Positions 18,084 to 27,902 of a DNA stretch of 64,000 nt are shown in pieces (within the stretch, counting starts at the first letter, position 1; each line of letters starts with the position of its first letter). Position numbers and translations under genes: made by a program. Under the pieces are notes generated by a model that was not told the DNA's origin, ran no database searches, and was given only the letters and a program-made list of their open reading frames with translations. The stretch comes from an uncultured Glaciecola sp. (lineage in GTDB: Bacteria; Pseudomonadota; Gammaproteobacteria; Enterobacterales; Alteromonadaceae): positions 186,001 to 250,000 of the forward strand of contig NZ_CALJHY010000004.1 of NCBI RefSeq assembly GCF_937770335.1, given 5' to 3'.

Positions 18084-18488
18084 TTAGTAGTTGTCATGTT
18101 GGGAATGGTCCACCTTTTCACCCTTCATGCCCTTCATCTTTTCCATGGCATGCACCATAAACGAAAAATCGCCCTTCATTTTATGGCCGTCCTCTCCCAT
18201 GATGGTCCAAGAGACGTTATAAGTACTTGGCGTCAACATAGGTAAATCGTAGGTGAAGGTCTTACTTGCCTCCATTGATGGCGCAAAGTTTATTTCTACA
18301 GGTTCATCTTTGCTGTTTACCACCGATAAACTGACTAAACGCACTTCATCTTCAAACCTTACTTCAACTTCTTCAGGACTCTTCATTAGCATAGCATCGT
18401 CAGCCGGTGCAGACGATTTTAATCCTATATGGGCGAACGCAGACATGCTTGTTATTACTGTAAATATTATGGCAATACATTTTTTCAT
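18084..18488 (-). CDS. copC: Periplasmic copper-binding protein CopC
   Basis: This 134-residue CopC/YobA-family protein has signal peptide MKKCIAIIFTVITSMSAFA with mature His at the N-terminus (HIGLKSSAPADDA), the expected copper ligand. The second hallmark, EDGHKMKGDFSFMV, supplies another His near the C-terminal end of the beta-sandwich. The ATG at 18488 is preferred over an in-frame GTG at 18500. A Met/His-rich tail (MHAMEKMKGMKGEKVDHSQHDNY-like, from about residue 111) could also bind copper. It is the first gene of the copC-copD operon. Confidence 0.9.
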   Translation of the reverse strand: MKKCIAIIFTVITSMSAFAHIGLKSSAPADDAMLMKSPEEVEVRFEDEVRLVSLSVVNSKDEPVEINFAPSMEASKTFTYDLPMLTPSTYNVSWTIMGEDGHKMKGDFSFMVHAMEKMKGMKGEKVDHSQHDNY

Positions 18489-18925
18489 TTTGTCTCTCAC
18501 TACTTTAAAGCTTAAGTGTTTAGGATTAATAGTTGTTTGCTAGCATAAATCGTTGTCGTTTTTATTCAGTTTGTGTTTTCCTAGAATAATTAACATTAGA
18601 TGTTAAAAACGCGGTGGCAAATAATATATGTTTTCAGGCTCTCCGTCTAAAGACTTCATGTAAATAATGATATCACCCGAATAAATAGTCAGATTTGCCA
18701 CCACACCAGTCATTCATCATCAAATAATTAATAGTTGGACAATCAGTGCACGAAGCCTGCAAACTAAATTAATCAGAAAGGAGTCCGTGTTGATAGATCA
18801 GCGATAGCCATTATGTGGATTTATTAACACTGGCTCTTTTTTTCTTAATCAATTAAATCCACGCAATATTCGCCTGTCATTTTTTAGTCACATTATTGCC
18901 ACACTCATGTAATATAACTGTCTAA
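18489..18925. other. Intergenic region upstream of copC and the TonB receptor remnant
   Basis: About 440 AT-rich bases with no supported gene. The copC promoter should lie near 18500-18600 on the minus strand but no clear -10/-35 pair stands out. Confidence 0.5.
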
Positions 18926-19336
18926 ATTTGTTCATTTTTCTGTAAAGTAATTGCCATTAACCTGGCCTACAATAGTCACTCATTTTTAGCTAAATACAAG
19001 AATTATAATCCGGACATTTGCATTAACACTAAACTCAGTTGCATCACGCTGGCTTGTTTAGCCGCGCTTAATACACAAGTACAAGCGGAAGAAAACATGA
19101 AAGCCAAAGACACTTCTATTGAGAAAATTCAAGTCATTGGCAAGAGCGTTTCCTATACAAACAATGAAACAACGGAGTCGATGCAAAAGCAGCAAAGCAA
19201 TATGACTAGTGTGCTCGCATTAATCGATAACCTGCCAGGCATATTGATCAATGAAGGGGATACTTTTGGGTCTGATGACTGGTCAACAACAATCTCCATT
19301 CGCGGCTTTCAAATTTCAAAAAAGTTACTTCAATAA
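18926..19336 (+). pseudogene. TonB-dependent receptor, truncated N-terminal remnant
   Basis: An open frame runs without a clear ATG from 18926; an internal ATG is at 19097. It reads through a signal-peptide-like stretch (LSCITLACLAALNTQVQAEE) into a typical TonB plug start: IEKIQVIGKS, then SVLALIDNLPGILINEGDTF and TISIRGFQ. It then ends in an unrelated ISKKLLQ and a stop, where a receptor should continue for 600 or more residues. There is no barrel and no convincing start codon, so this is a broken outer-membrane receptor gene. The nuclease gene begins 20 bp later, so a deletion joined the two. Confidence 0.75.
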
Positions 19337-19356
19337 ATAAAATCTCAGGAGAGAAA

Positions 19357-21891
19357 ATGAAATTAAGATACCCAGCACTTATTGTTGCGCTATGCATGTC
19401 ATCTGTGCAAGCCAATGACTTGATCATTACTGGAGTCATGGACGCAACATTATCGGGCGGAACACCTAAAGCCGTTGAATTATTCGTGGTTAACGACATT
19501 CCTGATCTATCGGTATGCGGATTAGGCGCTGCTAATAATGGCGGTGGTACTGATGGGCAAGAATTTACTTTCGAAGCAGCCTCTGCAACGGCAGGAAGTT
19601 ATCTTTACGTAGCAACAGAAAATGAAAATTTTGTCACCTTTATGGGCTTTGAGCCAACTCACCTAAGTGGCGCAATGGCCATTAATGGAGACGATGCAGT
19701 AGAGCTTTTTTGCAATGATACTGTGGTAGATACATTTGGCGATATTAATACCGACGGAAGTGGACAACCTTGGGAATACCTAGATGGCTGGGCTTACCGA
19801 AATTCTGACACTGGGCCAGATGGCGCAGCTTTTGTTATAGGCAACTGGGTATTTAGTGGACCTAATGCATTAGACGGTCAAGCAAGCAATGAGGCCGCTG
19901 GTGACGCTAAATTTCCGATCAAAACGTTTGCTCCTGAAACCAGCATATTTGGTGGTGGCGATGGTGGAAGTGGTGGCGGCGACCCCTTATTAATTGGTGC
20001 TTGTACTGACGCTTCAACACTAATCAGTGCAATCCAAGGTGATGGCAATGCATCTTTATTAGTCGGCGAAACACTCGTAATCGAGGGGGTCGTTACAGCA
20101 GCTAGGCCTAATTTATCAGGCTTCTTAGTACAAGAAGAAACAGCCGATATGGATAATAATGCTGCTACGTCTGAAGGTATCTTTGTTTTTTATAACGATA
20201 CACTGCCGCTTGAAGGAGAAGTCGTCCGTGTATTAGGTGATGTATCTGAGTTTTTTGACAAAACACAGCTTGCAGCGACAGAGGTATTGTCAGGCTGTGA
20301 AGCAGCAACAGTGACAACTGCTGATTTAACTCTCCCTTTTGCATCGTTAAATGATATTGAAGCACTTGAAGGTATGTTAGTCGCTAGTACTAAGGAATTA
20401 GTAGTGACTGATAGCTTTACGCTGGCCCGATTTGGTCAGGCAACTTTGTCTTCTACAAGGCTATACACGCCGACCAATGTTTATGCTCCAGGTTCAGCTG
20501 AAGCCGCCGCTTTAGAAGTCTCAAATAACTTAGACCGAATTATTTTAGATGATGGCGATAGTAGTCAAAATCCAGATTCTGTTCCGTACCCAACTGGTGG
20601 ATTGTCTGCAAGTAATTCATTGCGTTTAGGCAATACCGTTTCAACGCTTACCGCTGTGGTAGATTTCAGCTTCGGAGAATACTTAGTCATTCCGGTCGGT
20701 GACCCGACATTTGCAGAAACGAATCCCCGTACAAGTGCACCAGATTTGGACCTTGGTAACTTGAAAGTGGCAAGCTTAAATGTGCTCAATTATTTTGAAA
20801 CCATTGATGATGGTTCGAGAATCTGTGGGCCAGCCGCTGACTCAAGCTGTCGTGGTGCAGACGATGCTGAAGAATTTGGACGTCAAAAAGCAAAAATTGT
20901 AGCCGCTATTGTGGCTATGGATGCCGATGTAGTCGGTTTGATGGAAATCGAGAACAATGGGTTCGATGACGAGTCTGCTATTGCTGATTTAGTTGCTGGT
21001 ATTAACGTAGAGATGGGTGAAGGTACCTATGCGATTGTTGATCCTGGTGCACCTATTGGCACTGATGCAATAACAGTTGCGTTCATCTACAAGCCAGCGG
21101 TTGTTACTCTTGATGGTGAAGCCGCTATACTAACAAGTGCAAACTCTACGTCTGACGACGCTGATGTTGTGTTATTTGACGACACTAAAAACCGTCCATC
21201 ATTAGTTCAGAAGTTCGCTTTAGTTGAGAACGACGAAACTATTGTAATCAGTGTTAACCATCTTAAGTCTAAAGGTTCAAGTTGCGGCGCCGGTGACGAC
21301 GATGAAACAACTGGGCAAGGAAGCTGCAACCTGACTCGTACTCGCGCTGCACAAGCTTTGGTAGCATTTATAGCTAGCGAGTTTCCTGACGTGGCTGCTT
21401 TAATTATTGGCGACTTGAACGCTTACGCAAAAGAAGATCCAATTACCCTCCTAGAGGAAGCCGGTTTTACCAACTTGGTTAGCGCTTACGATGGTGCAGA
21501 GGCTTATACATACTCGTTTAATGGTCTCTTAGGTAACTTGGACCATGCTTTAGCAAATGAGATTGCTTTGGCTAAGACAATTGATGTAACAGAGTGGCAC
21601 ATCAATGCTGATGAACCCGTTGCATTAGATTATAATACAAGATTTAAATCAGACGCTCAAATCCTTGACTTCTTTGCCCCTGACGCATACCGCAGTTCTG
21701 ACCACGACCCCGTATTGATTAGCTTGCAGCTCGATGCGCCTGTGGTAGATGAGCCTATACCAGAAGTGCCTGTTGAGAGGCCATCTTCATCAGGCGGTAG
21801 TTTGAGCCTTATTTTATTAGGTTTGTTGGCTATGGTAGGGACACGTCGTAAAAAAGTAAAAACAACACCTTTATTATGCTCGTATAGCTAA
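19357..21891 (+). CDS. ExeM/NucH-family extracellular endonuclease
   Basis: This 844-residue secreted nuclease has signal peptide MKLRYPALIVALCMSSVQA, then a lamin-tail-type domain (about 20-195; ITGVMDATLSGGTPKAVELFV). A Gly-rich linker follows (about 199-210), then an OB-fold region (about 215-360) and an endonuclease/exonuclease/phosphatase domain (about 470-795). Catalytic-type motifs are NVLNYF, MEIENNG, NHLKSKG, GDLNAYAKEDP and SSDHDPVL. The tail SSGGSLSLILLGLLAMVGTRRKK is a GlyGly-CTERM-like sorting signal: helix plus basic cluster. Such proteins are usually exported by type II secretion, which is encoded at 54.9-64 kb. GGAG precedes the ATG. An extra 10 residues after the basic cluster are unusual. 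Confidence 0.92.
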   Translation: MKLRYPALIVALCMSSVQANDLIITGVMDATLSGGTPKAVELFVVNDIPDLSVCGLGAANNGGGTDGQEFTFEAASATAGSYLYVATENENFVTFMGFEPTHLSGAMAINGDDAVELFCNDTVVDTFGDINTDGSGQPWEYLDGWAYRNSDTGPDGAAFVIGNWVFSGPNALDGQASNEAAGDAKFPIKTFAPETSIFGGGDGGSGGGDPLLIGACTDASTLISAIQGDGNASLLVGETLVIEGVVTAARPNLSGFLVQEETADMDNNAATSEGIFVFYNDTLPLEGEVVRVLGDVSEFFDKTQLAATEVLSGCEAATVTTADLTLPFASLNDIEALEGMLVASTKELVVTDSFTLARFGQATLSSTRLYTPTNVYAPGSAEAAALEVSNNLDRIILDDGDSSQNPDSVPYPTGGLSASNSLRLGNTVSTLTAVVDFSFGEYLVIPVGDPTFAETNPRTSAPDLDLGNLKVASLNVLNYFETIDDGSRICGPAADSSCRGADDAEEFGRQKAKIVAAIVAMDADVVGLMEIENNGFDDESAIADLVAGINVEMGEGTYAIVDPGAPIGTDAITVAFIYKPAVVTLDGEAAILTSANSTSDDADVVLFDDTKNRPSLVQKFALVENDETIVISVNHLKSKGSSCGAGDDDETTGQGSCNLTRTRAAQALVAFIASEFPDVAALIIGDLNAYAKEDPITLLEEAGFTNLVSAYDGAEAYTYSFNGLLGNLDHALANEIALAKTIDVTEWHINADEPVALDYNTRFKSDAQILDFFAPDAYRSSDHDPVLISLQLDAPVVDEPIPEVPVERPSSSGGSLSLILLGLLAMVGTRRKKVKTTPLLCSYS

Positions 21892-22531
21892 AAAAGACGA
21901 TCAATAGCAATGCAGTGCCCCCGAAAGTTGGACAAAACCTTCGGGGGGTTTTTATGGACAAATCAAAATACTCTTGCTCTATCTGGATAGAAACCTGAGT
22001 GGCTAAAAATACGCTCCCACTAACAAACAATATATTTATAAATACCGCCATCCAATTTAGTATTGAATATACCAAGAGGAACGTCTAAGTATCATAGCCT
22101 TGACTCCTAATGGGTCAGGCCGAGCTGTCCATCTAGAGCTTGCGCGAACTTAACTATCTGCATTCTGAGTACTTCATCCATTATAAGCAGAATCTGAGCG
22201 GTTGAAATAATCTCGCTAATGGTTGGCGGGAAGCGATATATTGCCCGCATAAATATAGGGCAAGATCACTGGCCCTGCTGCGCAGCAGCAGCAAAGAGCG
22301 AGGCCGTCAGCTAGATTTTAGTTGGATGTAAAAAACACGCCTGGTTTGGGAAAACTTGTATGGAATACTCTCGCTCACTCATTCACATGAATGCCGATTT
22401 AAAATAAAATGACACAGCGGGCAAGAAAGTCGTTACATCAGGCTATAGCATTTTGGGAGTTCAACAGTAATGACGCACGCAATTGTAAATAGGATAAGAT
22501 GTTTTTGCCTATTTAGGCTTGAGGTATATCC
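21892..22531. other. Gene-free region after the nuclease gene
   Basis: It holds the terminator at 21918-21953 and a short CTGCTGCGCAGCAG palindrome near 22275. No open frame here has a convincing start or family resemblance. Confidence 0.5.
21918..21953 (+). terminator. Rho-independent terminator of the nuclease gene
   Basis: CCCCCGAA (21918-21925) pairs exactly with TTCGGGGG, followed by five Ts. The internal AAAGTTGGACAAA resembles an IS3-type insertion sequence end, but the fold and U-run favour a terminator. Confidence 0.8.
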
Positions 22532-23074
22532 ATGACCCAGCACGAATACATATTTGTCACTGTCTCGATAATAATTGGTTTAGCCATTACTCGTTTGCTG
22601 CATGTGGTTGGTGATTTAATCCGCCATCACACTAAGGTCAAATTTCATTGGTCTACTGCCGTTATGGGGGTTTGAGTATTATTACTTTTACCCTACAGAT
22701 TTGGTGGGCAGGTTGGGGCCTGCATGAATTTACTGCGTGGCAGTTTCAACATTTCTTGATTTTGATATTTGCCGCAGTTTGTATCTATTTCGCAGCAGAA
22801 ATGGCATTACCTGATTCTGACGATGGACAATTTGATATGCTCGCTCACAGCAAAGGAATGGGACGCATATCGGCATTAGCAATGTTGATTTACTTTTTGA
22901 CCGGACCTTATGTCAACATAGCGATGTTTGGCCATCCGGCTGGGCTGTCATTGGCGATACCCCTACTTGGAGTTTTTGATAATGGCGCTCGTGGTAGGCA
23001 TACCTCGTTGGTTCAAAGGACTTTCTATTTTATTTGCAGTCTACTCTGCGATGATCCTATATATAACGGTTTAG
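22532..23074 (+). pseudogene. Integral membrane protein gene broken by two frameshifts
   Basis: The ATG at 22532 starts MTQHEYIFVTVSIIIGLAIT, which reads to a stop at about 22676. Shifting frame at the GGGGG run (22669-22673) continues as LSIITFTLQIWWAGWGLHEF and further membrane helices to about 22970. A second shift near the T-run at 22975-22979 continues as IMALVVGIPRWFKGLSILFA and stops at 23074. Joined, this is about 180 residues with roughly five membrane helices, a coherent small membrane protein of unknown function. Both breaks lie at homopolymers, so a sequencing error is possible, but two in one gene within an eroded region suggest true decay. Confidence 0.72.
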
Positions 23075-23859
23075 ATGACAGTTCGGTTAAATATTCTTCT
23101 TTTAAGAGACTTAATTCCTCGATTGGTGGTGCGAAGGTCTTCTTTGGTCGATTAAAAACTGAATTTTTCTTTTTATAATATTAGAACAGCAAAATCTTAA
23201 ATTGTACTGGCCAGTGTTGCTGGGCGAGATCGAAACCCCATCATCGGCAAATACTATAAAATATGTGCTTGGATCGATCGCCGCAGGATTGGCAAGGAAT
23301 AAATGCCCTTCGCTTATTCCTCTATATCAAGTCGGCACTAGAAATGCGTTCGTTTGAGCTTCGTTGAGCGTTCCGGCTGTGCGGGTAGCAAATCCGACAA
23401 TCAGCAATCGGAGTTCCTGACGTTGTCTCACAAGCTCCCAGGTCGGCGAAATCGCTGAGAAAAGGCGGCATCACCCGCGGAAAGCAGAGTTTGCAGTTAA
23501 AACAGTGAAACCAATACATGGTGACGCATGCCGCAAGTAAAATTTCATCATCATTGCAGACAACCCGCAGAGTTTAGTGAAAATAAACCATAAGTCTTTT
23601 TTATCCAAGAGGTCCTGTTTTTATCAACTTTAAACAGGGAACGATTATATTCTGCCAATTTCCGCCATACAGCATAGAGAATTAGCTTAAAACGAAACTC
23701 CATTTTATACTCTATAATAAGGGTGGTGTTAGGCCAAATAATTAGCAAAGGAAAAAATCACTAAAAAGTCCGCTGACTATAAATCTGCGAGCTTTAAAAC
23801 CTTCACATTGTAACCTCATGATAAAGCGCTTCTGGTAATAAAACACCTATCATATGCGG
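23075..23859. other. Gene-free region containing groEL-tail repeat copy B
   Basis: No convincing gene in 785 bp. The only recognisable structure is a diverged copy (23722-23820) of the sequence that follows groEL. Confidence 0.5.
23722..23820. repeat. groEL downstream/terminator repeat, copy B
   Basis: By hand alignment this is about 87% identical to 31313-31410, the terminator region of groEL, in the same orientation. It includes a decayed version of the hairpin (AGTCCGCTGACTATAAATCTG-type). It has no groEL codons: similarity ends before the stop codon. It lies just beyond the 3' end of the AAA/DUF4143 ATPase gene. Confidence 0.8.
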
Positions 23860-25086
23860 CTATTTACCCCATAACGATGATAACGGTGCAGCCCAAATGT
23901 TTTCGCCAAGAGGCATAGTTTCAGTGCCATCATATAACAACAAGCCTGTTTTAAAACGTTTGCCAGCAAGCCCTGCCAACTTTTTCAATCCTTTTAAGTC
24001 TTTGTCAGTAACAGTAGCCGAGGCTTTGACCTCGACCCCAACAATATCCCCTTTAGTATTCTCGATTACAAAATCTACTTCAACTTTGTCGGCATCTCGG
24101 TAATACATAATGCGGTAATTACCGTCGGAGTGTGTCGAATGTTTAAGAAGCTCGCCATAAACGAATGTTTCTAGGACGTTGCCGAATCGAGTTTTATCTT
24201 GTTGAATTTCGTCTGTTGTTAAATCAAGTAAAGTACTCAATAAACCTGAATCAATAAATTGTAGCTTGGGTGTTTTTACGACACGACTGAGCCGATTACG
24301 AGACCAAACGTCTATTCGTTTTAGTAAATACATTTGCTCAAAAATGCCGATATATCTGGATGTTGTCTTACCATCAAGGCCTATTTGACCGCCGAGTTTA
24401 CTATAATTACACATTTGCCCCACCGTCTGGCATAGGGCACTTAGAAAACGCGGTAATTGATCAAGTTTGTCAATAGTCGCAATATCTCTAACATCCCGTT
24501 GAATAATAGCGTCAATGTATTGTTGTGACCATTTGGCTCGTCTTCGATATGATTCTCGTGTTACCGCTTCTGGATAACCACCTTTTAGAACACGAACAAT
24601 AAGCTCATCCCCGACTGATATTTGCTCAGCCTGAAGAATGCGCCCGTTAAACGCGTTATCTATCCAATTAGTAGTTTGCAGTACTATTTCGCTTTGAGAC
24701 AGAGGTAATAAAGACAAAGTTTCCATTCGTCCGGCTAGCGAATCAGCAACTTTTGGCATCGCCATTAAATTTGCAGAGCCTGTAAGCAGGAATCGCCCTG
24801 GGCGTCTGTCTTCATCTACACTCTTTTTAATCGCTAATAGTAATTCCGGAGCACGTTGAATTTCATCAATAACGACTCTGTCGATGTCTCTTATCATGCC
24901 TACCGGATCGTTTTTAGCAGAGAGAAGTGTTAACTGATCATCCAGTGTTATGTATTTTATCCCCTGCTCAACCGCTATTTGCTTAACTAGAGTTGTTTTG
25001 CCAGCCTGACGTGGTCCTGCTAGTAAAGTAACGGGGGTATCTTGTTGTGCTTCGAGTAGACGAGGTTTGATAAGTCGGGAGTACAT
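23860..25086 (-). CDS. AAA-family ATPase with DUF4143 domain
   Basis: This 408-residue protein has an N-terminal AAA_14 ATPase with Walker A GPRQAGKT (24-31), Walker B VVIDEIQRAP (near 71-80) and sensor-1 LLTGSANL. The C-terminal DUF4143 domain contains the nuclease-like core VDFVIENTKGDIVGVEVKAS, reminiscent of PD-(D/E)XK folds. Such stand-alone ATPases are frequent in genomic islands and their function is largely unknown; they have been linked to defence or mobile elements by context. Here it is bracketed by two copies of the groEL-tail repeat (B and C), which suggests horizontal arrival as a single-gene cassette. Confidence 0.9.
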   Translation of the reverse strand: MYSRLIKPRLLEAQQDTPVTLLAGPRQAGKTTLVKQIAVEQGIKYITLDDQLTLLSAKNDPVGMIRDIDRVVIDEIQRAPELLLAIKKSVDEDRRPGRFLLTGSANLMAMPKVADSLAGRMETLSLLPLSQSEIVLQTTNWIDNAFNGRILQAEQISVGDELIVRVLKGGYPEAVTRESYRRRAKWSQQYIDAIIQRDVRDIATIDKLDQLPRFLSALCQTVGQMCNYSKLGGQIGLDGKTTSRYIGIFEQMYLLKRIDVWSRNRLSRVVKTPKLQFIDSGLLSTLLDLTTDEIQQDKTRFGNVLETFVYGELLKHSTHSDGNYRIMYYRDADKVEVDFVIENTKGDIVGVEVKASATVTDKDLKGLKKLAGLAGKRFKTGLLLYDGTETMPLGENIWAAPLSSLWGK

Positions 25087-25261
25087 ATCTATTTAATCCA
25101 TAATAACATTTACGTTAATTTAGGATTATGCTAGCGTAAATTACGGAATTCAACCACTTATATTTAGGAAGATTAATTGTTGAATTATGATAAAAATATG
25201 CCTATTAACCAAAGTGATGAATGTAAAAAATAAACAACACATAAACTTGTGACTGACTTAA

Positions 25262-25384
25262 ATCCATTAAAAAAGCCCTCAGACCATAAAATCTGAGAGC
25301 TTAAAAGGTTTTACACTACAACGCTAGTTATCAGCGCGCAGTGATATGCTATGCAATATAATGCAATTACATCATGCCGCCCAT
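25262..25384. repeat. groEL 3'-end/terminator repeat, copy C
   Basis: This is a diverged hairpin (AAGCCCTCAGA / TCTGAGAGCTT) followed by a 24-base stretch (25361-25384) identical to 31428-31451. That stretch encodes, on the minus strand, the last groEL residues Met-Gly-Gly-Met-Met and the stop codon. The order hairpin then groEL codons is the same as at the real gene, so this is a remnant of a groEL 3' end with no groEL body attached. Confidence 0.82.
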
Positions 25385-25565
25385 CGGCGCATATACCACT
25401 TATATTATTAATAAAATAAAAAAATTGAAAACTATACCCCGCTTTATACCCCTTTGAATCATGCAACCTTGTAATAAATTCCATCAGTTAGTGTAAATGA
25501 GGGACAAAGGATGACTAATTAGCTTAAATCGACATTTTTGAATTAAAAATTCCAATGACAAGATT

Positions 25566-25615
25566 ACGGCATTGGGGTCATACGCTGCTCAAAATTGTAC
25601 GGGAAGAATGTGCCA
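25566..25615. repeat. Dispersed 45-bp repeat, copy 1
   Basis: The pattern ACGGCA-N8-11-ATACGCTGYTCAAAATTG followed by a G-rich GGGAAGAATGTGCCAA matches 29901-29953 and 27980-28029 in the same orientation. It lies downstream of the 3' end of the first serine hydrolase gene. Confidence 0.65.
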
Positions 25616-25876
25616 AAAACTGTCATTCGATAATAGATATGGCACAATGATTTTTGACACAAATAGTCATTTATTCGAGCTGCATTCAACTCAATAATTG
25701 TTCGGCTTCGTCACCATAACGGACATTATTGGTATGTCATTTTTTAGCTTAGCGGAAGCCAAAACATCGTTATCGTGAATGGCCTCTTTAGGTCAAAGAG
25801 AGAGCGCGTATATGCCTTCCTCACCTTTGCAATTGGCTCCAAGAAGACATTGGTAAACTGATCAAATTACCCTACA

Positions 25877-27181
25877 TTACTTGATTTCGTTAAACTCTTT
25901 CTTTTTTGTTTCTTCTATTGCCTGATAGACGAGACTTTGAAATTCGTTTTCTAGACTATAGACCAAAAACGGATCTAGTTGAGTCCAGACCATCGCAATT
26001 AACTCGACTTCTGGATCAATCCAGAAAAAGGTATTTGCCACTCCTCCCCATCGAAAAATTCCGTTGTGATCAGCATCTGAAGTTACTTCTTGGTCAATTA
26101 ATGTGGCAAAACCCAACCCAAAGCCATAGGCTGGTGGGATCCAGCCTGGAATAGTAATTGGCTCATGTGATTCTGGCAATTGGGTCGAACGCATCATATC
26201 GACAGTTTCGGGCTGAAGTAGTCGTACGCCTTCAAGTTGACCACCTTGCAGCAGCATTTGAGCGAAACGAATATAATCGGAAGCAGTAGAAACTAGGCCG
26301 CCTCCACCACTAATTATGGCAGGTTTGCTATTATATTTACTATCTTTAAATGAATCCTTTAGCTGTAAATTATCATCAAGGATTTGATAGCGACTTACGA
26401 ATCGCTCTATTTTATCCTTAGGCACCCAAAATGCTGTATCGTCCATCTTCAATGGTTTAAAAATTTCTTCTGCTAAAAAATCTTCAAATGGCTTACCCGA
26501 TGCGACTTGCACAACAAAGCCCAGTATGTCCGTTGATACACTATAGTTCCACTTTTCTCCAGGATGGGAAAGCAATGGAAGCTTCGCGACGTTATTGACG
26601 AAATGATTGAGGTTTTTCGCTCTAAAAAGATCCGCTGCAAGATAGATTTTATCCACCTTAGAATCACCAAATTTTCCGTATGTTAACCCACTAGTGTGAC
26701 TTAAAAGATGTCTAATCGATATCGCCCTTTTGGCAGCTCTTCGTGTTCCGTCTTCAGCTAATACTTCAAGGTTTTCAAAAGCTGGAATAAATTTTGACAC
26801 GGGATCGTCCAGCGATATTTTACCTTTTTCAACAAGCATCATAATTGCTGTACTTGTTATCGGTTTCGTCATGGAATAAATACGGAAGATGTCATCAAGC
26901 TCAAGTGGATCTTCGGATTCAATATCTCGCATACCTAACGCCTTCCCGTAAACGATATTGCCTTTATGCGAAATCATCGTCATTACTCCGGGTAACCGCC
27001 CTTCATCAACGTGCTTTTGCATAGTTTTAGTAATCCTATCTGCCCCTTCTATCGATATAATCGAATTAACAGTTGACGAAATCGGCAGCACACGATCTTT
27101 AAAACTGCTCGATTCACTTAAAACTTCCACAGAAATCGTAATACAGATAAACAATACTAATGTTGTTATTAATCCTTTCAT
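25877..27181 (-). CDS. Serine hydrolase, beta-lactamase/esterase family
   Basis: This 434-residue secreted protein of the class C beta-lactamase/EstB-type superfamily begins with signal peptide MKGLITTLVLFICITISVEV. The catalytic SxxK is SMTK (103-106), the tyrosine motif is NYSVS (from 212), and the C-terminal part has GGVANTFFWIDP. True class C beta-lactamases are shorter (about 380) and carry YAN and KTG, so an esterase or peptidase-like hydrolase is more likely than antibiotic resistance. It is flanked by copies 1 and 3 of the dispersed repeat and lies back to back with the recombinase remnant. Confidence 0.85.
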   Translation of the reverse strand: MKGLITTLVLFICITISVEVLSESSSFKDRVLPISSTVNSIISIEGADRITKTMQKHVDEGRLPGVMTMISHKGNIVYGKALGMRDIESEDPLELDDIFRIYSMTKPITSTAIMMLVEKGKISLDDPVSKFIPAFENLEVLAEDGTRRAAKRAISIRHLLSHTSGLTYGKFGDSKVDKIYLAADLFRAKNLNHFVNNVAKLPLLSHPGEKWNYSVSTDILGFVVQVASGKPFEDFLAEEIFKPLKMDDTAFWVPKDKIERFVSRYQILDDNLQLKDSFKDSKYNSKPAIISGGGGLVSTASDYIRFAQMLLQGGQLEGVRLLQPETVDMMRSTQLPESHEPITIPGWIPPAYGFGLGFATLIDQEVTSDADHNGIFRWGGVANTFFWIDPEVELIAMVWTQLDPFLVYSLENEFQSLVYQAIEETKKKEFNEIK

Positions 27182-27382
27182 TTTATGTACTCTTTTTAAT
27201 CTTATGTGTAGCGGCCAATGTTACTTGACCTCTATATAATGCGACCTTACAAACTACATTACGTTGTATGGTAGAAAAGTCCAGCATCCAAAAATAGCTC
27301 ATCTTTATTGATCAAACTGATAAGTTATTTAGTCCACTTTGGTTCGAGCACTGACTTTAATGAGACTACCAGACAATTTTCT

Positions 27383-27892
27383 ATGTGTCTGTTGCTCGCT
27401 CTTAGCCGCCCTACCAATAACACTGGCGACAGTCGGCTTTCGCCAAACCAGCTTGTTGGTCAAAAACTCCCACTTAAACTTCAGCAAATCTGGGCTATTC
27501 GTATTCGACTTGAGCTATCAGGTAATGTTAGAGACTTAGCACTATTTAACCTAGCTATTGACAGTAAGTTGAGAGGTTGTGACCTAGTTTCTCTAAGGCT
27601 ACGTGATATTGCTCATGGACTAAGTGTGCAATCCAGAGCAATGATAGTTCAACAAAAGACTAGACAATATAGCCGGATTGTTGACCATTGGGTCGAATCG
27701 ATAAAATTAGACGCGACTCAATACGCTACGCATACTATGAGGCGAACAAAGCCCTCTCTTATTTACAAAAAGACCAAGAATTTGAGAGCTTTCAAATTAT
27801 TACTCGGTCATACAAAACTTGAAAGTACCGTTAGATATCTGGGTATAGAAGTTGATGATGCACTAGAGGTATCAGAGGGAATTGATTCGTAA
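27383..27892 (+). pseudogene. Tyrosine recombinase, internally deleted
   Basis: The frame encodes a member of a compact integrase family: RPTNNTGDSR, GQKLPLKLQQIWAIRIRL, FNLAIDSKLRGCDLVSL with the first catalytic Arg, THTMRRTK (HxxR) and LLGHTKLESTVRYLGIEVDDAL with the His and Tyr. Between MIVQQKT and RQYSRIVDHWVESI about 45 residues normally present in this family (from memory) are missing without loss of frame. This removes most of the central catalytic subdomain, so activity is doubtful. The start is uncertain; 27383 is the nearest ATG, and an in-frame TTG lies at 27308. A strong hairpin follows 10 bp after the stop. Confidence 0.78.
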
Positions 27893-27902
27893 CAAAAGCC
27901 AG

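Larger units (their letters stand above)
25087..25876. other. Gene-free region with groEL-tail copy C and a dispersed repeat
   Basis: It contains copy C of the groEL tail (25262-25384), an AT-rich spacer and copy 1 of the 45-bp dispersed repeat (25566-25615). No gene seen. Confidence 0.5.

Noticed and set aside
21911-21960. Possible IS3-type insertion sequence end (CCCCGAAAGTTGGACAAA)
   Set aside because: It folds as a terminator with a U-run, no transposase or second end is nearby, and the similarity is short.
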